Shown: positions 12,640-24,400, counted from the stretch's first letter. The stretch: DNA of 64,000 nt from Notamacropus eugenii (GCF_028372415.1 NC_092875.1:435061377-435125376), one strand, 5' to 3'. The notes: generated by a model not told the origin, from the sequence alone. Translations and numbers: made by a program.

Positions 12640-13120
12640 AATAAACAGAAAGAGAATTGAGGAGTGGATAAGAATAACCAAAAATTTGTTGCATGAAATA
12701 AATTTAAAAGATAGACACATACTACAGTCTCTCTCCTAAAGAGATGAAAGGAAAAGAAAGAAAGCCAATACGTACAAAAATATTTATGCCAGCTCTTTTT
12801 TTGCAGTGGCAAAGATGTAGAGACTAGATGAATATTCATCAATTGGGAAATGGATGAACAAATTTAGTATATAAATGTAACGAAATACCATTGTGAAATT
12901 GTTAAAGTGATGAAACTGATAGCTTCAGAGAAACCTGGCATGTGACTTGATGCAGAATAAAATGGGCAGAACCATGAGAACAGTTTACATGATAACAACA
13001 TTGTAAAGATAAACTTTGACCAATACAATAGTCAACTATTATTCTAGGTGTCTGATGATACAGTATGCTAACCCACCTCCTGACAAAGAAACGATTCACT
13101 CAACTTACAGAATGAGGCAG
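12640..13120 (+). repeat. L1 LINE 3'-end relic
   Basis: 'tacaaaaatatttatgcc', 'ggaaatggatgaacaaat', 'gggcagaaccatgagaac' and 'gacaaagaaacgattcac' occur in the order of the end of L1 ORF2 and the 3' UTR. The copy at 21.6 kb shows the same blocks. The element is 5'-truncated and decayed. Confidence 0.7.
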
Positions 13121-13514
13121 GCTCGAATAACTATTGTGTTCAGCGACAGGGAAGAAATTAGGCAGAAATGACTGCAGAGATAGGCCATTTATAGTTAGTT
13201 AAGAAGAATTTTGTAATATAGCCAGCAAGGGTCTTTGTAAAACTTCCTACAGTTTTGTTCAAGGGCTTGTGAGTAGAGGAGGAGGAGATACATAGTGAGA
13301 ATAATCTAGTGATGAGGCTTGGTAAGAGAGAATCAGGAGGCAAAGACTTCAAGAGCAGAGGACAGATGCAATGGCTAACTATTGGGTTGAGGTTACAGAG
13401 ATCAATAAGTAAAGTCAGAGCATTGAAATGGAAATATCTTTGTTGTCATCTAAGTTCAGTATAAAAAATTGCAAAAAAAAAAATAAAGGGATGAGACAAA
13501 ATCTATTATCATAG

Positions 13515-13695
13515 ATCTATAACTTGATCAGATATCATCTAGTCCAACCTCTTCATCTTACTAGTGAAAAAACAAAACTTGAAGTTGTGGGAGATGATGT
13601 GACTTGTTCAAGGGTTAGAAGCAGGATTTGAACCCAGAGCTTCTGACAGCATAGCCAATGTTCTTCCCACAGAATTGCACCACTTTGGGCTATTG
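13515..13695 (-). repeat. MIR-type SINE relic, antisense
   Basis: 'catctagtccaacctcttc', 'gtgacttgttcaagggtt' and 'caggatttgaacccagag' follow antisense MIR order. Confidence 0.7.
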
Positions 13696-13984
13696 CATAC
13701 TTCAGGAAGCTCTGAAATTGTTGCAATAATGATTCTGGACAAGGCAGCAATAAAAAATGTTAATTTCTAGAAAGACAAACAGGAAAACTAACGTTATGGT
13801 TAGAATCATCATAGATGAGGTAGATGACAATTTATATGACATTATCAAATGGAATGTCTCTCTTCTTATAAAGTTAACTAGACAGATTAATCACAGGATA
13901 CTTGAATATGACTCTATGAAGTTTGATTAAATGGAAAAGAAAGATAAATGAGAATTAAAAGAAACTGCTGAACTGACTGTTTTT

Positions 13985-14372
13985 GTTCTAGTGATGTCTT
14001 ATGCATGGGACATTCTGACTCTCACCTCCAAATCTGTGTTTCCTTTGTTTCCTTAAAGATGCGGCTCAGTGCTCACTTCAAACAAAAGGGCTTTCCTTGT
14101 ATACACACACATGCACACAAACACACACACATATGGATGAATATATATGTATGTGCATAAATATATATATATGTTTGTACATATGTGTGTGTGATAGGTG
14201 CCAAATCATTTATGTGTTCTTCTTCCATTAGAATGTATAGTCCTCAAGATCAGGGGCTTTTTTGGTTTGGTTTAGTTTGGTTTTTTGCCTTGTGTTGCTT
14301 TGAATCTGCAGTGCTTAGAACGGTGCTTAGAACACAGTAAGTGTTTAATAAAATACTTATTGAATAATCCAA
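13985..14372 (+). repeat. L2 LINE 3' end, sense
   Basis: It has the L2 3' UTR pattern ('ctcagtgctcacttcaaac', 'agaatgtatagtcctcaag') and ends with 'gtgcttagaacacagtaag', 'tgtttaataaaatacttat'. A CA/TA microsatellite at 14100-14195 interrupts it. Confidence 0.6.
14100..14195. repeat. CA/TA/TG microsatellite
   Basis: Alternating CA, TA and TG dinucleotides inside the surrounding L2 copy. Confidence 0.85.
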
Positions 14373-14702
14373 TGATCTGGAGCAACATCTGAATGAAAAC
14401 TGAAGAATACACATTTTCTCACCATCTCACAAAAACTTTATTAAATGATTCATGTGGTTTTGCAAAAATTAATCAGAAGAAAATGCTAAAAGGTAGAAAA
14501 ATTCCATATTCCTAACAGACCACAAAAATAACAAAGGAAATATGAACAAATTATGAGGACCTAAAAGTATAGTAAATAATGAAATACTGGGTATTAGTTG
14601 AATTAAATCAAAATATCATGTAAATGACATTTCAAAGGTGACAATGAAAGAATATGCAAACACGATATATGTGGAGTACACATGTCTATGTATCTATTTG
14701 CT

Positions 14703-14735
14703 TTATATATATATATATATATTTATATATTATAT
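14703..14735. repeat. (TA)n microsatellite
   Basis: Short run of TA dinucleotides. Confidence 0.85.
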
Positions 14736-14754
14736 CTCAAAGAGCTTTCATTAT

Positions 14755-15250
14755 TTGTAATTGATAAATACTAAAGGCTTTCCTAGTACAAACAGGGGTA
14801 AAACAAGGATGGCCCCTCTGCTCAACTATCTTTTAACATCATTTTAGGGCTGCTAGTTATAGGATTGATATAGGAGAACAGGATTAAATCTATTAATATC
14901 AACTTAGGAGAAATATAAATACTGCAGAGGATCTGGTTGTATACTTGGTCAACCTGACCCAATCAGGTTGAAGGAAGATACTGAGATAATTAATAGCTCA
15001 ATAAAAAATAAATCCATGAAAGCTGTAAAAACTCTCATAGAGCAATAAAAAACAGGAACAAATGATGAGAGATATTCCATTCAAAATAAGTTCAAAATGT
15101 ATAACATATCTGTGATTTAAGCAACTGATAATATTTAGATTATTTTTCTATAACTTAAACTACAAAACACTCTACTGAAATGACTAAATAGTTGGAGAAA
15201 TAATAAATGTTCATGTTTGGGTTGCCCAATATATTAAACATTTTATTACC
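14755..15250 (+). pseudogene. L1 ORF2 reverse-transcriptase relic
   Basis: 'caggggtaaaacaaggatgg' followed by 'cccctctgctcaactatc' matches the GVKQGCPLSPL block of L1 reverse transcriptase. The sequence then continues through an 'atagctcaataaaaaataaa' segment, as in the downstream part of ORF2. Stops and indels make it non-functional. Confidence 0.65.
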
Positions 15251-15999
15251 TAAATTACCTTGTGGAGGTTTGGTTTAGCATTAAGATCATATACAATAAG
15301 CTTAAGTTGATATTCATACTGATTATAAAATATAACATCAGAGGAGAATGAAAAAGGAGGCATCTTTTACTCCTATGACTGGGGGGATCTTTCTTTAATA
15401 ATGTGAGTTGAGTACTTTCAAGCTGGGACTTGTTATCAGTGCTGAGATGTATTAGAGTTTTCCTCAAAATTCCTGACTAGGACCAAGAAAAGTGAGATAA
15501 TCATGGCAAATATGCCCAGGCCCTTCTTGTTTTCAACTTGGTTATTAACAATCTCTAGTTATCTAGAAGTCATTACCTTGTTGAAGGGTCCAGTGATGCC
15601 TTGCTCTTTCCCTGGGCAGTTGACAGGAGAGAGTAAGTTGAGGCAGCCAGAATGATACTTCCAGCAATGCGTGCTATATTTTAAGACTTGCAATAGATTT
15701 CATCCAGGGATTTGGATCTGAACTATGTACTATAGCCAACAGACTATAGTCTGTTCCCTGACTTGAAGCATGTAGTTCCTTGAAAGTTGTAGTTGGATGA
15801 AAGGAAATTGATTTATGCTATCTGAAAAGCACTTGGGACTTGTAATGTTATTGGTAGTACAAAAATGCCACAAGCCTCCAAGGGTCATTCTTTTACTATT
15901 TCTATATTAACTACAAACTTAATCTTGGACTGGAGAGGGAGAGAAGAGGGTAAAACCCAGGCCCTGGCGACTGTCATGATGGAGTAGACCTTACCTGAG
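15251..15999. other. Unassigned DNA
   Basis: Possibly a continuation of the upstream L1 relic to about 15480. Beyond that nothing is recognised. Confidence 0.35.
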
Positions 16000-16130
16000 G
16001 AAAGTGAAAAGAGTTATGAATTTGACTTCAAAGGATCATTCAAATCCAACCTCTGCCGCATATAACTCGTGTGACTTTGGGTAAGTCACTTACCCTTTGA
16101 GATCTCATTTTTTTTTCCTCTGGGGAAAAC
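16000..16130 (+). repeat. MIR-type SINE relic
   Basis: 'cattcaaatccaacctctgc', 'gtgtgactttgggtaagtc' and 'acttaccctttgagatctc' are the sense MIR core. Confidence 0.75.
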
Positions 16131-16189
16131 ATCTCTCTGGTTCCAAATCTGTGGTCCACATGGATATTTCTACATCACAGACATGAAAA

Positions 16190-16705
16190 TTTTACTCCCT
16201 TCCTCAAGAAGCTTCAGTAATTTCCATTTGCAGTACAATAAAATATAAACTCCTTCATTTTACATTTAAATCCCTTCATAATCTGGCTCCAACCTGTCAT
16301 CAGAATTGTAACACATTACTTCCCATCACGCATTTTACATTCCTGGCAAATGGGTTCATTTGCTGTTCCCCATACTCAGCATTCTATATCATGACTCTGT
16401 CTTTGCCATCTGTCTTCCATGCCTAGAATGTTCCCTGTCTTTACATACTTCACTTGAAAAGCTTAACTGCTCCAAGATTTAGCTCAAGGGCCACGAGAGG
16501 CCCTTTCTGATTCCTCCCAAATGATATTTTCCTCCTGAAATTGATTTATTTTATTTTGTATGTATATGTCATTTTCTAGACTATTTTCTTTTAAGCAAAA
16601 TTTAAGTTCCCAAACAATAGAGACTGTTCTATCTTCATCTCTGTATACCCAATGCCTATAACGTAGTAGGTCCTTCTTAAATGCTTGTTGAATTAAATTT
16701 AATAA
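16190..16705 (+). repeat. L2 LINE 3' end, sense
   Basis: The L2 3' region is seen in order: 'ataaaatataaactccttc', 'ataatctggctccaacctg', 'catgcctagaatgttccct', 'ctcaagggccacgagagg', ending with 'gtagtaggtccttcttaaat' and 'gcttgttgaattaaatttaa'. Confidence 0.8.
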
Positions 16706-16912
16706 AATCCTATGAACTCATGAAAAAAAAAAACTCTTTCACACTAAAGTTGATCAGAAACAACTGATTTAAAATTCTCTATCCTGCTACAGTCAACAAA
16801 GTTGGTGGAGGAATGGACATGTGGGACACAGGAAGCACAGATGGGAATGGGGTACCAGGAACATAATGTCTTATGCTTAATGGTATATTTGCAGAGGAAC
16901 CTATATATATGA

Positions 16913-17165
16913 TGGGGCAGCTAGGTGATGCAGTGGATAGAGTGCTGGGACTGGATTCAAGAAGAATGATCTTGCTGACTTCAAATCTGAACTCAGAAAC
17001 TTATTAGCTATGTGATCCTGGGAAAGTCACTTTATTCTGTTTGTCTCAATTTCCTCATCTGTAAAATGAAGTGGAGAAGGAATTGGCATACCATCCTAGT
17101 ATCTTCTCCAAGAAGACAAAGAATTGAACATGACTGAAAGTGACTCAACAACAATACATATATAC
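16913..17165 (+). mobile_element. tRNA-derived SINE with RTE-type tail
   Basis: The head 'ggggcagctaggtgatgcag' carries a tRNA-like promoter region. A core with 'gtgatcctgggaaagtcac' and 'cctcatctgtaaaatgaag' follows. The tail 'gaattgaacatgactgaaag' plus 'tgactcaacaacaat' resembles the 3' end of the BovB-like RTE relic at 62380-62440. This suggests RTE-mobilised SINE biology, as in MAR1/WALLSI-type marsupial SINEs; the family name is not verified. Confidence 0.75.
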
Positions 17166-17169
17166 ATGA

Positions 17170-17735
17170 TAAAGTATACGTGTGTGTGGTATTGTGATAA
17201 TATGGCAACCCTAAGCCCTTAACTCTTAGAGGTGATTGCATATGTGGTCACTACATCTGTATCACCAATCTACCCTTCCACTACTTACCAGAGGCATAAT
17301 TCAGTAAGGATAATTGAAGATTTGCCAGAGCACCTAGAGTACTCAATGTCCAGAATTGGAATTGCTCCTCATTAAGGTCCCTCTGGAGTTTAATCTAGCA
17401 TTCCTCTGCCCCTGTCCTCCAGAGGTCCTGTGCTGGTGCAATCAACCTCACTCCCTCTCCAGAGATTTTACCACCCCTATTTAGATTGAATCCATCTCCC
17501 AAAATCTTCCGTTCCCCACTACTACAACCCCAGTTGTTGCCACCATCTCCAGGGACCTGGAGATACTCAACCATGCCACTGGGACTCAGGCTAGGCTCTG
17601 TGCTGAATAAGTCACATTCTCTCTGAAGGTACTTCATCCATTCAGGGTAGATAGACCTCCCTTCCAATGAATTTGTCCTGGATATCAGAATACTTAGTAA
17701 CTGCTCTGCTACCTTTTATAATTCGAGAGTGTTTC
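17170..17735. other. Unassigned DNA with a minus-strand ORF
   Basis: The minus-strand frame of about 90 codons (17395-17667) lies in a C- and T-rich stretch. It has no domain or signal peptide that I can name. It could be part of an unrecognised LTR. Confidence 0.35.
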
Positions 17736-17739
17736 CCAC

Positions 17740-17920
17740 CCTCCACTGTGATTCTACATGTCATTTAACTTCTCTGAACTGAATTAATTATCTCTATCTG
17801 TAAAATAGAGATAATTATAACACTTCCCTCTTACAGATGTTGCAAGGATTAGAGATAATGTATATAAAGTGCTTTGCAAATCTCATAGTAATATATATCT
17901 ATAGGTGAATATTATTTTAC
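17740..17920 (+). repeat. MIR-type SINE 3' half
   Basis: 'catttaacttctctgaactg', 'tctatctgtaaaatagag' and 'aaagtgctttgcaaatctc' follow the second half of MIR in sense. Confidence 0.7.
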
Positions 17921-18394
17921 ATGTATTTTAGAAGAAGATAATAGATTGGAGATCTTGTCCAATATAAATCTGGGATATGAGTAAGAGAAGAAATTGTCCC
18001 TTAGCTAGCATGTTCCAGTAGCTTTCAAGAGACACTCTATCAAATGAATGAAAACCACATGATATTCAAGAGGATTCATATTTTTTTCTGGATCACATTC
18101 CTCACATTGCATCTTTAGAGATGGAATCTTTAAAGAGGTAAGTCATATTTTTTTTATTAAAAGTTGAGAACAGAACTCCCATTGTCTCTTGGATGCTACC
18201 AATCTGTTCACAGGATGTGAGAAGATCCTGCTGCTATGTGAAAGGAAAACCTTTCTCAGCCTTTAAATCTATTGGGAATGGAGGTGAGGGAAGCATGTGT
18301 AGTTAGGAAGGAGAGCATGTATAAATGAATAGTAAATGTGCCTGAAACCCTGACTTGATATTTAATTATCTCTAAGGGGTGTATCTTTTCAAAT

Positions 18395-19130
18395 ATCATA
18401 TGATAGTAATAACTCACATATACATCGAGTTTTACAGCTTATAAAGCACTTTCTTCCCAACAACTGTCTTTTATAGATGAGGAAACAGAGACTCATAAAG
18501 GCTGAGAGATTTGCCAGCATCACATGGTTGTCATGCCCCACTCAGTGAACTTCAGTGGCTCCCTATCACCTGCAGGATCAAATATAAAATCTTCTATTTA
18601 TCATTCAAAGACCTTCATAGTCTGTCCCATCCCCCACTACTTTTCCCACTACTAATTTTTTGGGTTTTTTTACCTTTCATCCTCCTGTATTCTTGCTGTT
18701 CTTTGAACAAGACACTCCTCTCAACTCTGGACATTTGTATTGGCTGTTGCCCATGCCTTGAATTCTTTCCCTCCTCATCTCCATCTCCTGGATTCCCTGG
18801 ATTCCTTCAAATCCCTGCTAAAATCTCACATTCTACAGAAAGCTTTTCTTAATCCCCCTTAATTTTACTTCTTTACTTCTGTTCATTGTTGCCAATTTAT
18901 CTCCTATATATCTTTGTAAATAGTTGTTTTCATGTTATCTCCCTCATTAGACCCTGGGCCCTGTGAAAGCCTGGGCAGTCTTTTGCCTTTCTTCTTATAC
19001 CAAGGGCTTAGCACAGCACCTGGCACACAGTAGGTACTTAAGAAACTTTTATTTTCACTGAAAGTAAGTACCAGCCAAGACTTGAACTCAGGTTTTCTAA
19101 AGCAATTGCAGTGTTCCTTCCATCACTCTT
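18395..19130 (-). repeat. MIR-type SINE, antisense, split by an L2
   Basis: The first part at 18395-18525 ('ataaagcactttcttccc', 'atgaggaaacagagactc', 'gccagcatcacatgg') resumes at 19065-19130 ('agccaagacttgaactcagg'). The intervening 18530-19058 is a sense L2 end. The two parts are complementary halves of one MIR, so the L2 landed inside it. Confidence 0.65.
18530..19058 (+). repeat. L2 LINE 3' end, sense
   Basis: The best sense L2 copy in the window: 'cagtggctccctatcacctg', 'caggatcaaatataaaatc', 'aagaccttcatagtctgtc', 'ccttgaattctttccctc', and a tail 'cagcacctggcacacagtag'. Its reverse complement matches the antisense copies elsewhere, which fixes their orientation. Confidence 0.85.
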
Positions 19131-19134
19131 TTCT

Positions 19135-19779
19135 CTCTTGGCATAGCGCAAAGTCACTGCTTTATTAAAGAAGGAATCAAAAAGCCACATTGACAAGCTA
19201 ATCTCAGAAAACTAGAGTTCAAAAAGAAAAAATCAAAAGGCTGTGGTGTGTCTCTAAGCATTTAAGATGGAGGTGTCTACCTCTAGCAACCTCACGTAAA
19301 AGTCCTGGATGGAAGATTTATTTATGTGTTTATGCCATTGCCACATATTTGTGGGGGGGGAATTTAAAAAGAGGTGTGCACTTGATGTGTTTCTCAACCA
19401 AAGAAGGAGGGAGAAAATTTTTAAAAGGAGAATAGGGTATATGGTATTCTCAGACTGGCTATACAGAAAGTTACAAGTTGTTTTTAAGTCTTTAATAGCA
19501 TCTGTTTCAGTTTTAAAGGTTTATTGAAAGTGGACATTATTTACACCATGTTCATACAAAAATACGAGCAGTGTTTCTCCAGCACCTGTGGCAGATGTTT
19601 TAAGGGGAAAAACTGAGATCACATAACCTCAAGAACCATAAACATGCCAACCTTTCCCAAAATAATACCTCTCTTTATGGTAAGTCCCGGTTTTCATTTC
19701 AGGCTGAATCTCTTATCATGGCTTGAACTTTGATGAACTAGCTCTTAACCCACCTTTGGTTAGGAAGCTGTCCTGTCTT
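19135..19779. other. Unassigned DNA
   Basis: No family is recognised. It may include the upstream part of the 5S-like element that follows. Confidence 0.35.
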
Positions 19780-19853
19780 ACCAGCTAAGTAGAGTCAGTT
19801 CTGGTCAGTACCTGGATGGAGACTCTCCAAGGAAATCAGAGTGTTGTCTTAGA
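19780..19853 (+). repeat. 5S rRNA-like fragment, probably a SINE head
   Basis: 'gctaagtagagtcagttctg' followed by 'gtcagtacctggatggagac' aligns with the 3' half of 5S rRNA, including the region of its internal promoter (box A, intermediate element and box C). It is too diverged and incomplete for a 5S gene. A 5S-headed SINE (for example AmnSINE1 or a related SINE3 type) or a 5S pseudogene would both fit. Confidence 0.55.
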
Positions 19854-20129
19854 AAGCAGTGCTTCAAAAGGTGTGTGAGGTTCTTAATCAGTTCTCAATC
19901 CAGATTTCTATGTACTCTTAAGGTATACTGTGCCAAGGATGATTTCTGCTTATAGAGAGACAGCTTGTCACTAGGAAAGCAGCTCTCCAAGTACGGTCTA
20001 GAAGAACCCTGCAAAGTGACCCACAGGATCTTCGCCCACAGCATTATGGTTATTACTGGACTGATATCTATATTTTTGTTTCTATCATAATTTAATAGTT
20101 TACTTGTGATAATCTTCATCTGGTTTCAT

Positions 20130-20262
20130 CATAAAACCAAAGGATTTTGAGCCAGAAAGGATGTTAGTAATCATCTAGTCTAAGACTCTCACTTTTCAGA
20201 TGAGAAACTCAGGTTTAAAGAAGTTAAGAGACTTGCTGGAGGTCACAGAGTTATTAAGTCGG
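20130..20262 (-). repeat. MIR-type SINE relic, antisense
   Basis: 'aatcatctagtctaagact', 'cagatgagaaactcagg' and 'gagacttgctggaggtcac' follow antisense MIR order. Confidence 0.65.
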
Positions 20263-20370
20263 TCAGTTAGCCAATAAGTATTTATTAAGCACTTGCTCTG
20301 TGCCAGTGACTGTACAAAGTGCTGGGGGTGTGAAGAAAAACAAAAAGTCTCTTCTAATGATCAAGACATC

Positions 20371-20427
<57 letters not shown>

Positions 20428-20520
20428 CATATATAACATGCATATGCATATGTGTATGTATGTGTATATACGTATATGTGTGTGTGTATATATATTATAT
20501 ATATACATATATGAAACTAG
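20371..20520. repeat. TA/CA/TG microsatellite
   Basis: Alternating TA with short CA and TG runs inside the antisense L2. The roughly 90-codon frames on both strands are translations of the microsatellite. Confidence 0.95.
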
Positions 20521-21144
20521 GTGCATGCAGAATAAAAGGGAGGTAATCTGAAGCACTAGCAGTTCAAAGAATGATTTCCCAAAAAAAACCTCCTACAGAA
20601 AGTAGAATCTTAGCTGAATTTTGAATAAATCCAGGAAAACAAAAACCTTTCAATGACAAATAAGAGTTTTACATTTAATATTAGTGGTAATGAGGAATCA
20701 TTGGAGCTTACTGAGTAGAGGATGGTGAAGGACACAGGGAGGAGAGGCACATAGTTAGATCTACACTTTAGAAAAATCACCTTGGCAGCTGAGTGGAGGA
20801 TAAACAGAAGATGGGGAGCTATCAGAGAGAGGAAGACCACTTAAAAGGTTGTAACAATAGTCTAGACAAGAGATGACTGAGGCATGAACTAGGCTTGTGG
20901 CTATAAATGGAGAAGGAAATGTGTACAAGAGATGTTGTGAGGTAGAAATGATGAGATTAAGCAATAGACTGGATATGGGGAAGAGAGCAAGTATTCAAGG
21001 TTGACACTTAGCCTATGAGCCTGGATAACTGGGAGGAAGTAGGTGTCCTCCACAGGAACAGGGAAGTTTTGAAGAGGGGAGAGTTTAGGGAGAAAGATGA
21101 GTTGTATTTTATATGTTGAGTTTGAGATGAATTAATAAAGTAAT

Positions 21145-21262
21145 CAATCAATGGATGACAAAGCATTTATTAAGTTCTTACTATGTGCAAAGCATTGTGC
21201 TAAATACTGGGGATACAAACAGAAAACCAGAGACAATTCCCACCTCCAACTCTAACCCAATA
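21145..21262 (-). repeat. Second L2/MIR-type tail, antisense
   Basis: 'gcatttattaagttcttac', 'tatgtgcaaagcattgtgc' and 'ctggggatacaaacag' form a separate antisense tail inside the longer L2 relic. Confidence 0.65.
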
Positions 21263-21604
21263 ACCAGTGAGAGAGAACCTAAATCCTATTGTGACAAGGG
21301 ACTAGATCTGGGAATCATCTGCAGGAGAGGGATTAGGTCTGGTCTGGTTATGTGGATCTGGAAATCATCTGCATGTGATGACAATTGAACCAATGGGAGA
21401 TGACCAGCAAAAGAGCAGTGAAAAAGATAATGGCCCAGGACAGAGCTCTATGGAATGCCCATAGTATTCAAGACATGGATAAAGATCAAGACAGACTGCA
21501 AAGGAGCAGTCAGACAGGAGAAGAGTCAGGAGTGGTGTCACAAAAAGCTATATTCTCTACATGAAGAGAGTGAACCATGTTGTTAAAGGTTGTAAAAAAA
21601 TCAG

Positions 21605-22258
21605 GGTAGATGAGAATGTTCTCCTTTTGACCTAACAATACTGCTACTAGGTCTGTATCCCAAAAAGATTTTTTTAGAAAAAAGAAAAGGATCTATATGT
21701 ACAAAAATATTTATAGCAGCTTTTTTTGTGATGGTAAAGAGTTGGGAATTGAGGGGATGCCTATTTATTGGAGAATGGATGAACAAATTGTGGTGAACAG
21801 ATGTAACAGGATACTATTATTCTATAAGAAATTATGAGAGGGATGCTTTCAGAAAATCTGGAAAGCCTTACATCAACTTAGGGAAAGTGAAAAGACCAGA
21901 ACCAGGAGAATATTGTGTGATGATCAACTATGAATAACTTAGCTATTATACAGTGATCCAAAACAATCCCAAAGGACTTATCTACCCCCCACAGAAATAA
22001 CTGATGGAGTCTGAATGCAGATCAAAGTATCCTTTTTTTAACTTTATTTTTATTGGATGGTTTCTTGGTCTACATATTTTATCACAACATGACTAATATG
22101 GAAATGTGTTTTGTATGACTGCACATGCATAATCTATATCAAATTGTTTGCCTTCTCAATGAAGTGGGAAGAGAGGGAGAGGAAGAATTTGGAACTCAAT
22201 TTTTTTAATGAATATTAAAAATTTCTTTTACATGTAATTAGAAAAATTCAAATAAAAA
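21605..22258 (+). mobile_element. L1 LINE 3' end (ORF2 end plus 3' UTR)
   Basis: The end of ORF2 is visible as 'gacctaacaatactgctac', 'tacaaaaatatttatagcag' and 'ggagaatggatgaacaaat'; 'aaagaccagaaccaggag' follows. The 3' UTR ends with 'gcacatgcataatctatatc', 'ttgccttctcaatgaag' and 'ttttacatgtaattag', closing in an A-rich tail. That last part matches the end of the three HAL1 copies. The element sits inside the antisense L2. Confidence 0.8.
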
Positions 22259-22274
22259 AGCCACAGTAATTTTT

Positions 22275-22390
22275 AAATAGGCATAATGATTAATAAGTCA
22301 TCAGCTACTTTGGATTTAGTAGATTCAGTTGAATGATGAATGATGAATGATGAGATAAGAAGCAAATAGCGAAGCCAAGATGCAAACCCC
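22275..22390 (-). repeat. L2 relic, antisense, continuation
   Basis: 'cagctactttggatttag' and 'agattcagttgaatgatg' continue the L2 copy split by the L1 insertion. A local (GAATGAT)3 slippage tract lies at about 22332-22356. MIR-like antisense sequence follows to about 22440. Confidence 0.55.
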
Positions 22391-22440
22391 ATTCCTCTGA
22401 CACCAAATCCAGTGATCTTGCAACTAGACCATATGACAAC

Positions 22441-23339
22441 AAAAAAGTTGGTCTGTTCTCCCCATTCAATTGGTGAAGTATCTGATGGGTAGGAAAAGGC
22501 CATCACACCAAAGTCATTCCAGGTTCCCATCCCCTGGTGAAAAAGTGTGACTTTTTCTAGGTCAGGGTTATTAGCAGACATGTGAGTCACAGGTTACATT
22601 TTTAATCACTTTTAATCAAAAGAACCACAGTACTAATCTAAATGATATGCATTTAGATTCAAATTTCCCAGTGTCATCCAGATCCAGAACCTAACCAGGT
22701 TAACAATAGGCACTTAATAATTGGTTGCTTGATTCCTGGATTCCTTGATTTTGGAAAAAGTCAACTTTAAATGAGACTATGCAACAAGAATACTCTTTTC
22801 AGACCATATGTTCTGATTTGAGGTTCATGACACATGTCCTCCAGATGACTGAAGGCCTTAAAGAGTGGAGTTCAATATAATATTCTAAAACAGAAATCAG
22901 AACATTTGACAAGCCGCCAGGTCCTACTGAAATAGCCACATGCTTTTGAAAATCACTGCTCAACAGCTACACTTAAAGCCCACTGTTTAAATGCTCTATA
23001 AATGGCCCTCTAGTGGCCTGGAAAAGTTCATGTGTTTCCTGAATCCTCATCTTATCAAACATCACAGATAATGGCTGAATTAAGCACTTGTTCATGACGA
23101 TAGGAGAGCAGAAGCCTCTGGGCTGTTCCCCCTTTCCAGGCCCTATTCCATTAAATTCTTCAAACTTGACTCCAGCATTTGCATCCCAACTCCCAGGAAC
23201 ATTTTTTTTTTTAATCCAAGAAAATTTTCCAAGATACATGTCTGACAGCTTTCCCCTCCCCTGCTCTCCTTATAAACCTCTGGCAATGCCTTCCTTTACC
23301 ATAGATATAAAGCATCCCAATGAAATAATGAAACAGTAG
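22441..23339. other. Unassigned DNA
   Basis: About 0.9 kb with no recognised repeat or exon. The 105-codon minus-strand frame at 22273-22590 overlaps the L2 and MIR relics and has no known domain. Confidence 0.4.
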
Positions 23340-23815
23340 AACCAGAAAAGATTTCATATCACCTAATCTAACACCTTCAGATTCATGCAGAGGAAAACTG
23401 AGGCACAGATGGAAGAAATTCTGGGCCATGCAGTTAAATTAATGATGTGTGTGTCATCCTTCATTGTTGAAGAAGACCATGTTATCAGAGAACTAATGAC
23501 ATGACTTGCACTTGACTTTGTTTTGAGTGAGGGAGGGCTGTGCAGATCACTAGCCTCAATTCCCTATCTGAATCCAGTGACCAGATATTCGTCAGGATGA
23601 CTGGAGATGACCCAGGATGAGGCAATTGGGGTTAAGTGACTTGTCCAAGGTCACACAGCTGATGAGTGTCAAGTGTCTGAGGTGAGATTTGAACTCAGGT
23701 CCTCTTGACTCCTGCACTGGTGCTCTATCCACTGCACCACCTAGCTGCCCACTAAATTAATGACAAGACCTGAACTAGAGCACAGTCTAGTGACTCTTTG
23801 ACCAAGTGCTGTTCC
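23340..23815 (-). repeat. MIR-type SINE, antisense, split by a SINE
   Basis: Left piece: 'ggaaaactgaggcacagatg' to 23434. Right piece: 'acaagacctgaactagagc' onward from 23764. The halves join once the SINE and one target duplicate are set aside. Confidence 0.55.
23446..23752 (-). mobile_element. Marsupial tRNA-derived SINE (WSINE/MAR type), antisense
   Basis: Read on the minus strand, it starts with the head 'gggcagctaggtggtgcagt', includes 'gagttcaaatctcacctcag' and 'gatgactggagatgacccag'-type core sequence (seen here as complements), and ends at 'gaaggatgacacacac'. An 11-base direct repeat, 'taaattaatga', flanks it at 23435-23445 and 23753-23763. The duplication is perfect, which indicates a relatively recent retroposition into the MIR. 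Confidence 0.85.
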
Positions 23816-24189
23816 TATACATACATGAAAGGAACATAATGAAAGAAATGGCCCTCATGTACTCTCCTCTATCCCTTGCACACAAACCAAATAGGAAAGG
23901 CTTTTGTTATATACTTCTGTAAACAAAGTCATTACTTTCATGCCCAGCTCTTACTCAATAATCCAAAAACAAGCTCTCTCTGTCCTTGCGTTTAGGGTTC
24001 ATGTCTTTAAAGTAGACCTGTTCTGCTTCATAAGAAATCTTCATAATTGTTATTATTGTGAAACTCCCAAGGTCTAGCTGCTATGTGACTGATGATCAAG
24101 GTGTGATGTTGAATGGATTAATCCTAGATTTCTGACTGAATACCATCTGCCTTAATTCTAATTAAGTCTGTGCCTTTAGCTACTGTAAT
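23816..24189. other. Unassigned DNA
   Basis: No family is recognised; it holds an AT-rich homeodomain-type 'ctaattaag' site near 24160. Confidence 0.35.
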
Positions 24190-24400
24190 GCTCCCCTTTT
24201 AATCAACCACCAAACATTTATTGGATGCCTGTAATGTTCAAGATGGCAAGCTTGTTAGAAACAAGTAAAATCCAAAATGGGGATAGGATTGAAAAAAATG
24301 AGGCATAGTCCCTTCCTTCAAGGAGTTTATAATCAAGCTGGGGAGACCAAACAAAAGTCTATGAAAAGTTAAAGAATTGTGCAAAAGTCAAATAACAATG
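24190..24400 (-). repeat. L2 LINE tail, antisense
   Basis: 'accaaacatttattggatgc', 'cccttccttcaaggagtt' and 'ataatcaagctggggagacc' are in antisense L2 order. Confidence 0.6.

Larger units (their letters stand above)
20265..21600 (-). repeat. Long L2 LINE relic, antisense
   Basis: It starts with an antisense tail ('aataagtatttattaagc') and contains 'aatcattggagcttactgag', 'atcaccttggcagctgagtg', 'tagtctagacaagagatgac', 'gggaatcatctgcaggagag' and 'gagctctatggaatgccc'. This is a longer stretch of L2 than the other copies show. A microsatellite and a second antisense tail interrupt it. It resumes at 22275 after an L1 3' end. Confidence 0.7.

Noticed and set aside
19741..19860. Functional 5S rRNA gene
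   Set aside because: Only the 3' half is recognisable, with many substitutions and no full-length 120-base match or T-run terminator.
20263..20556. Frames of 83-97 codons on both strands
   Set aside because: They are translations of the TA/CA microsatellite and flanking L2.
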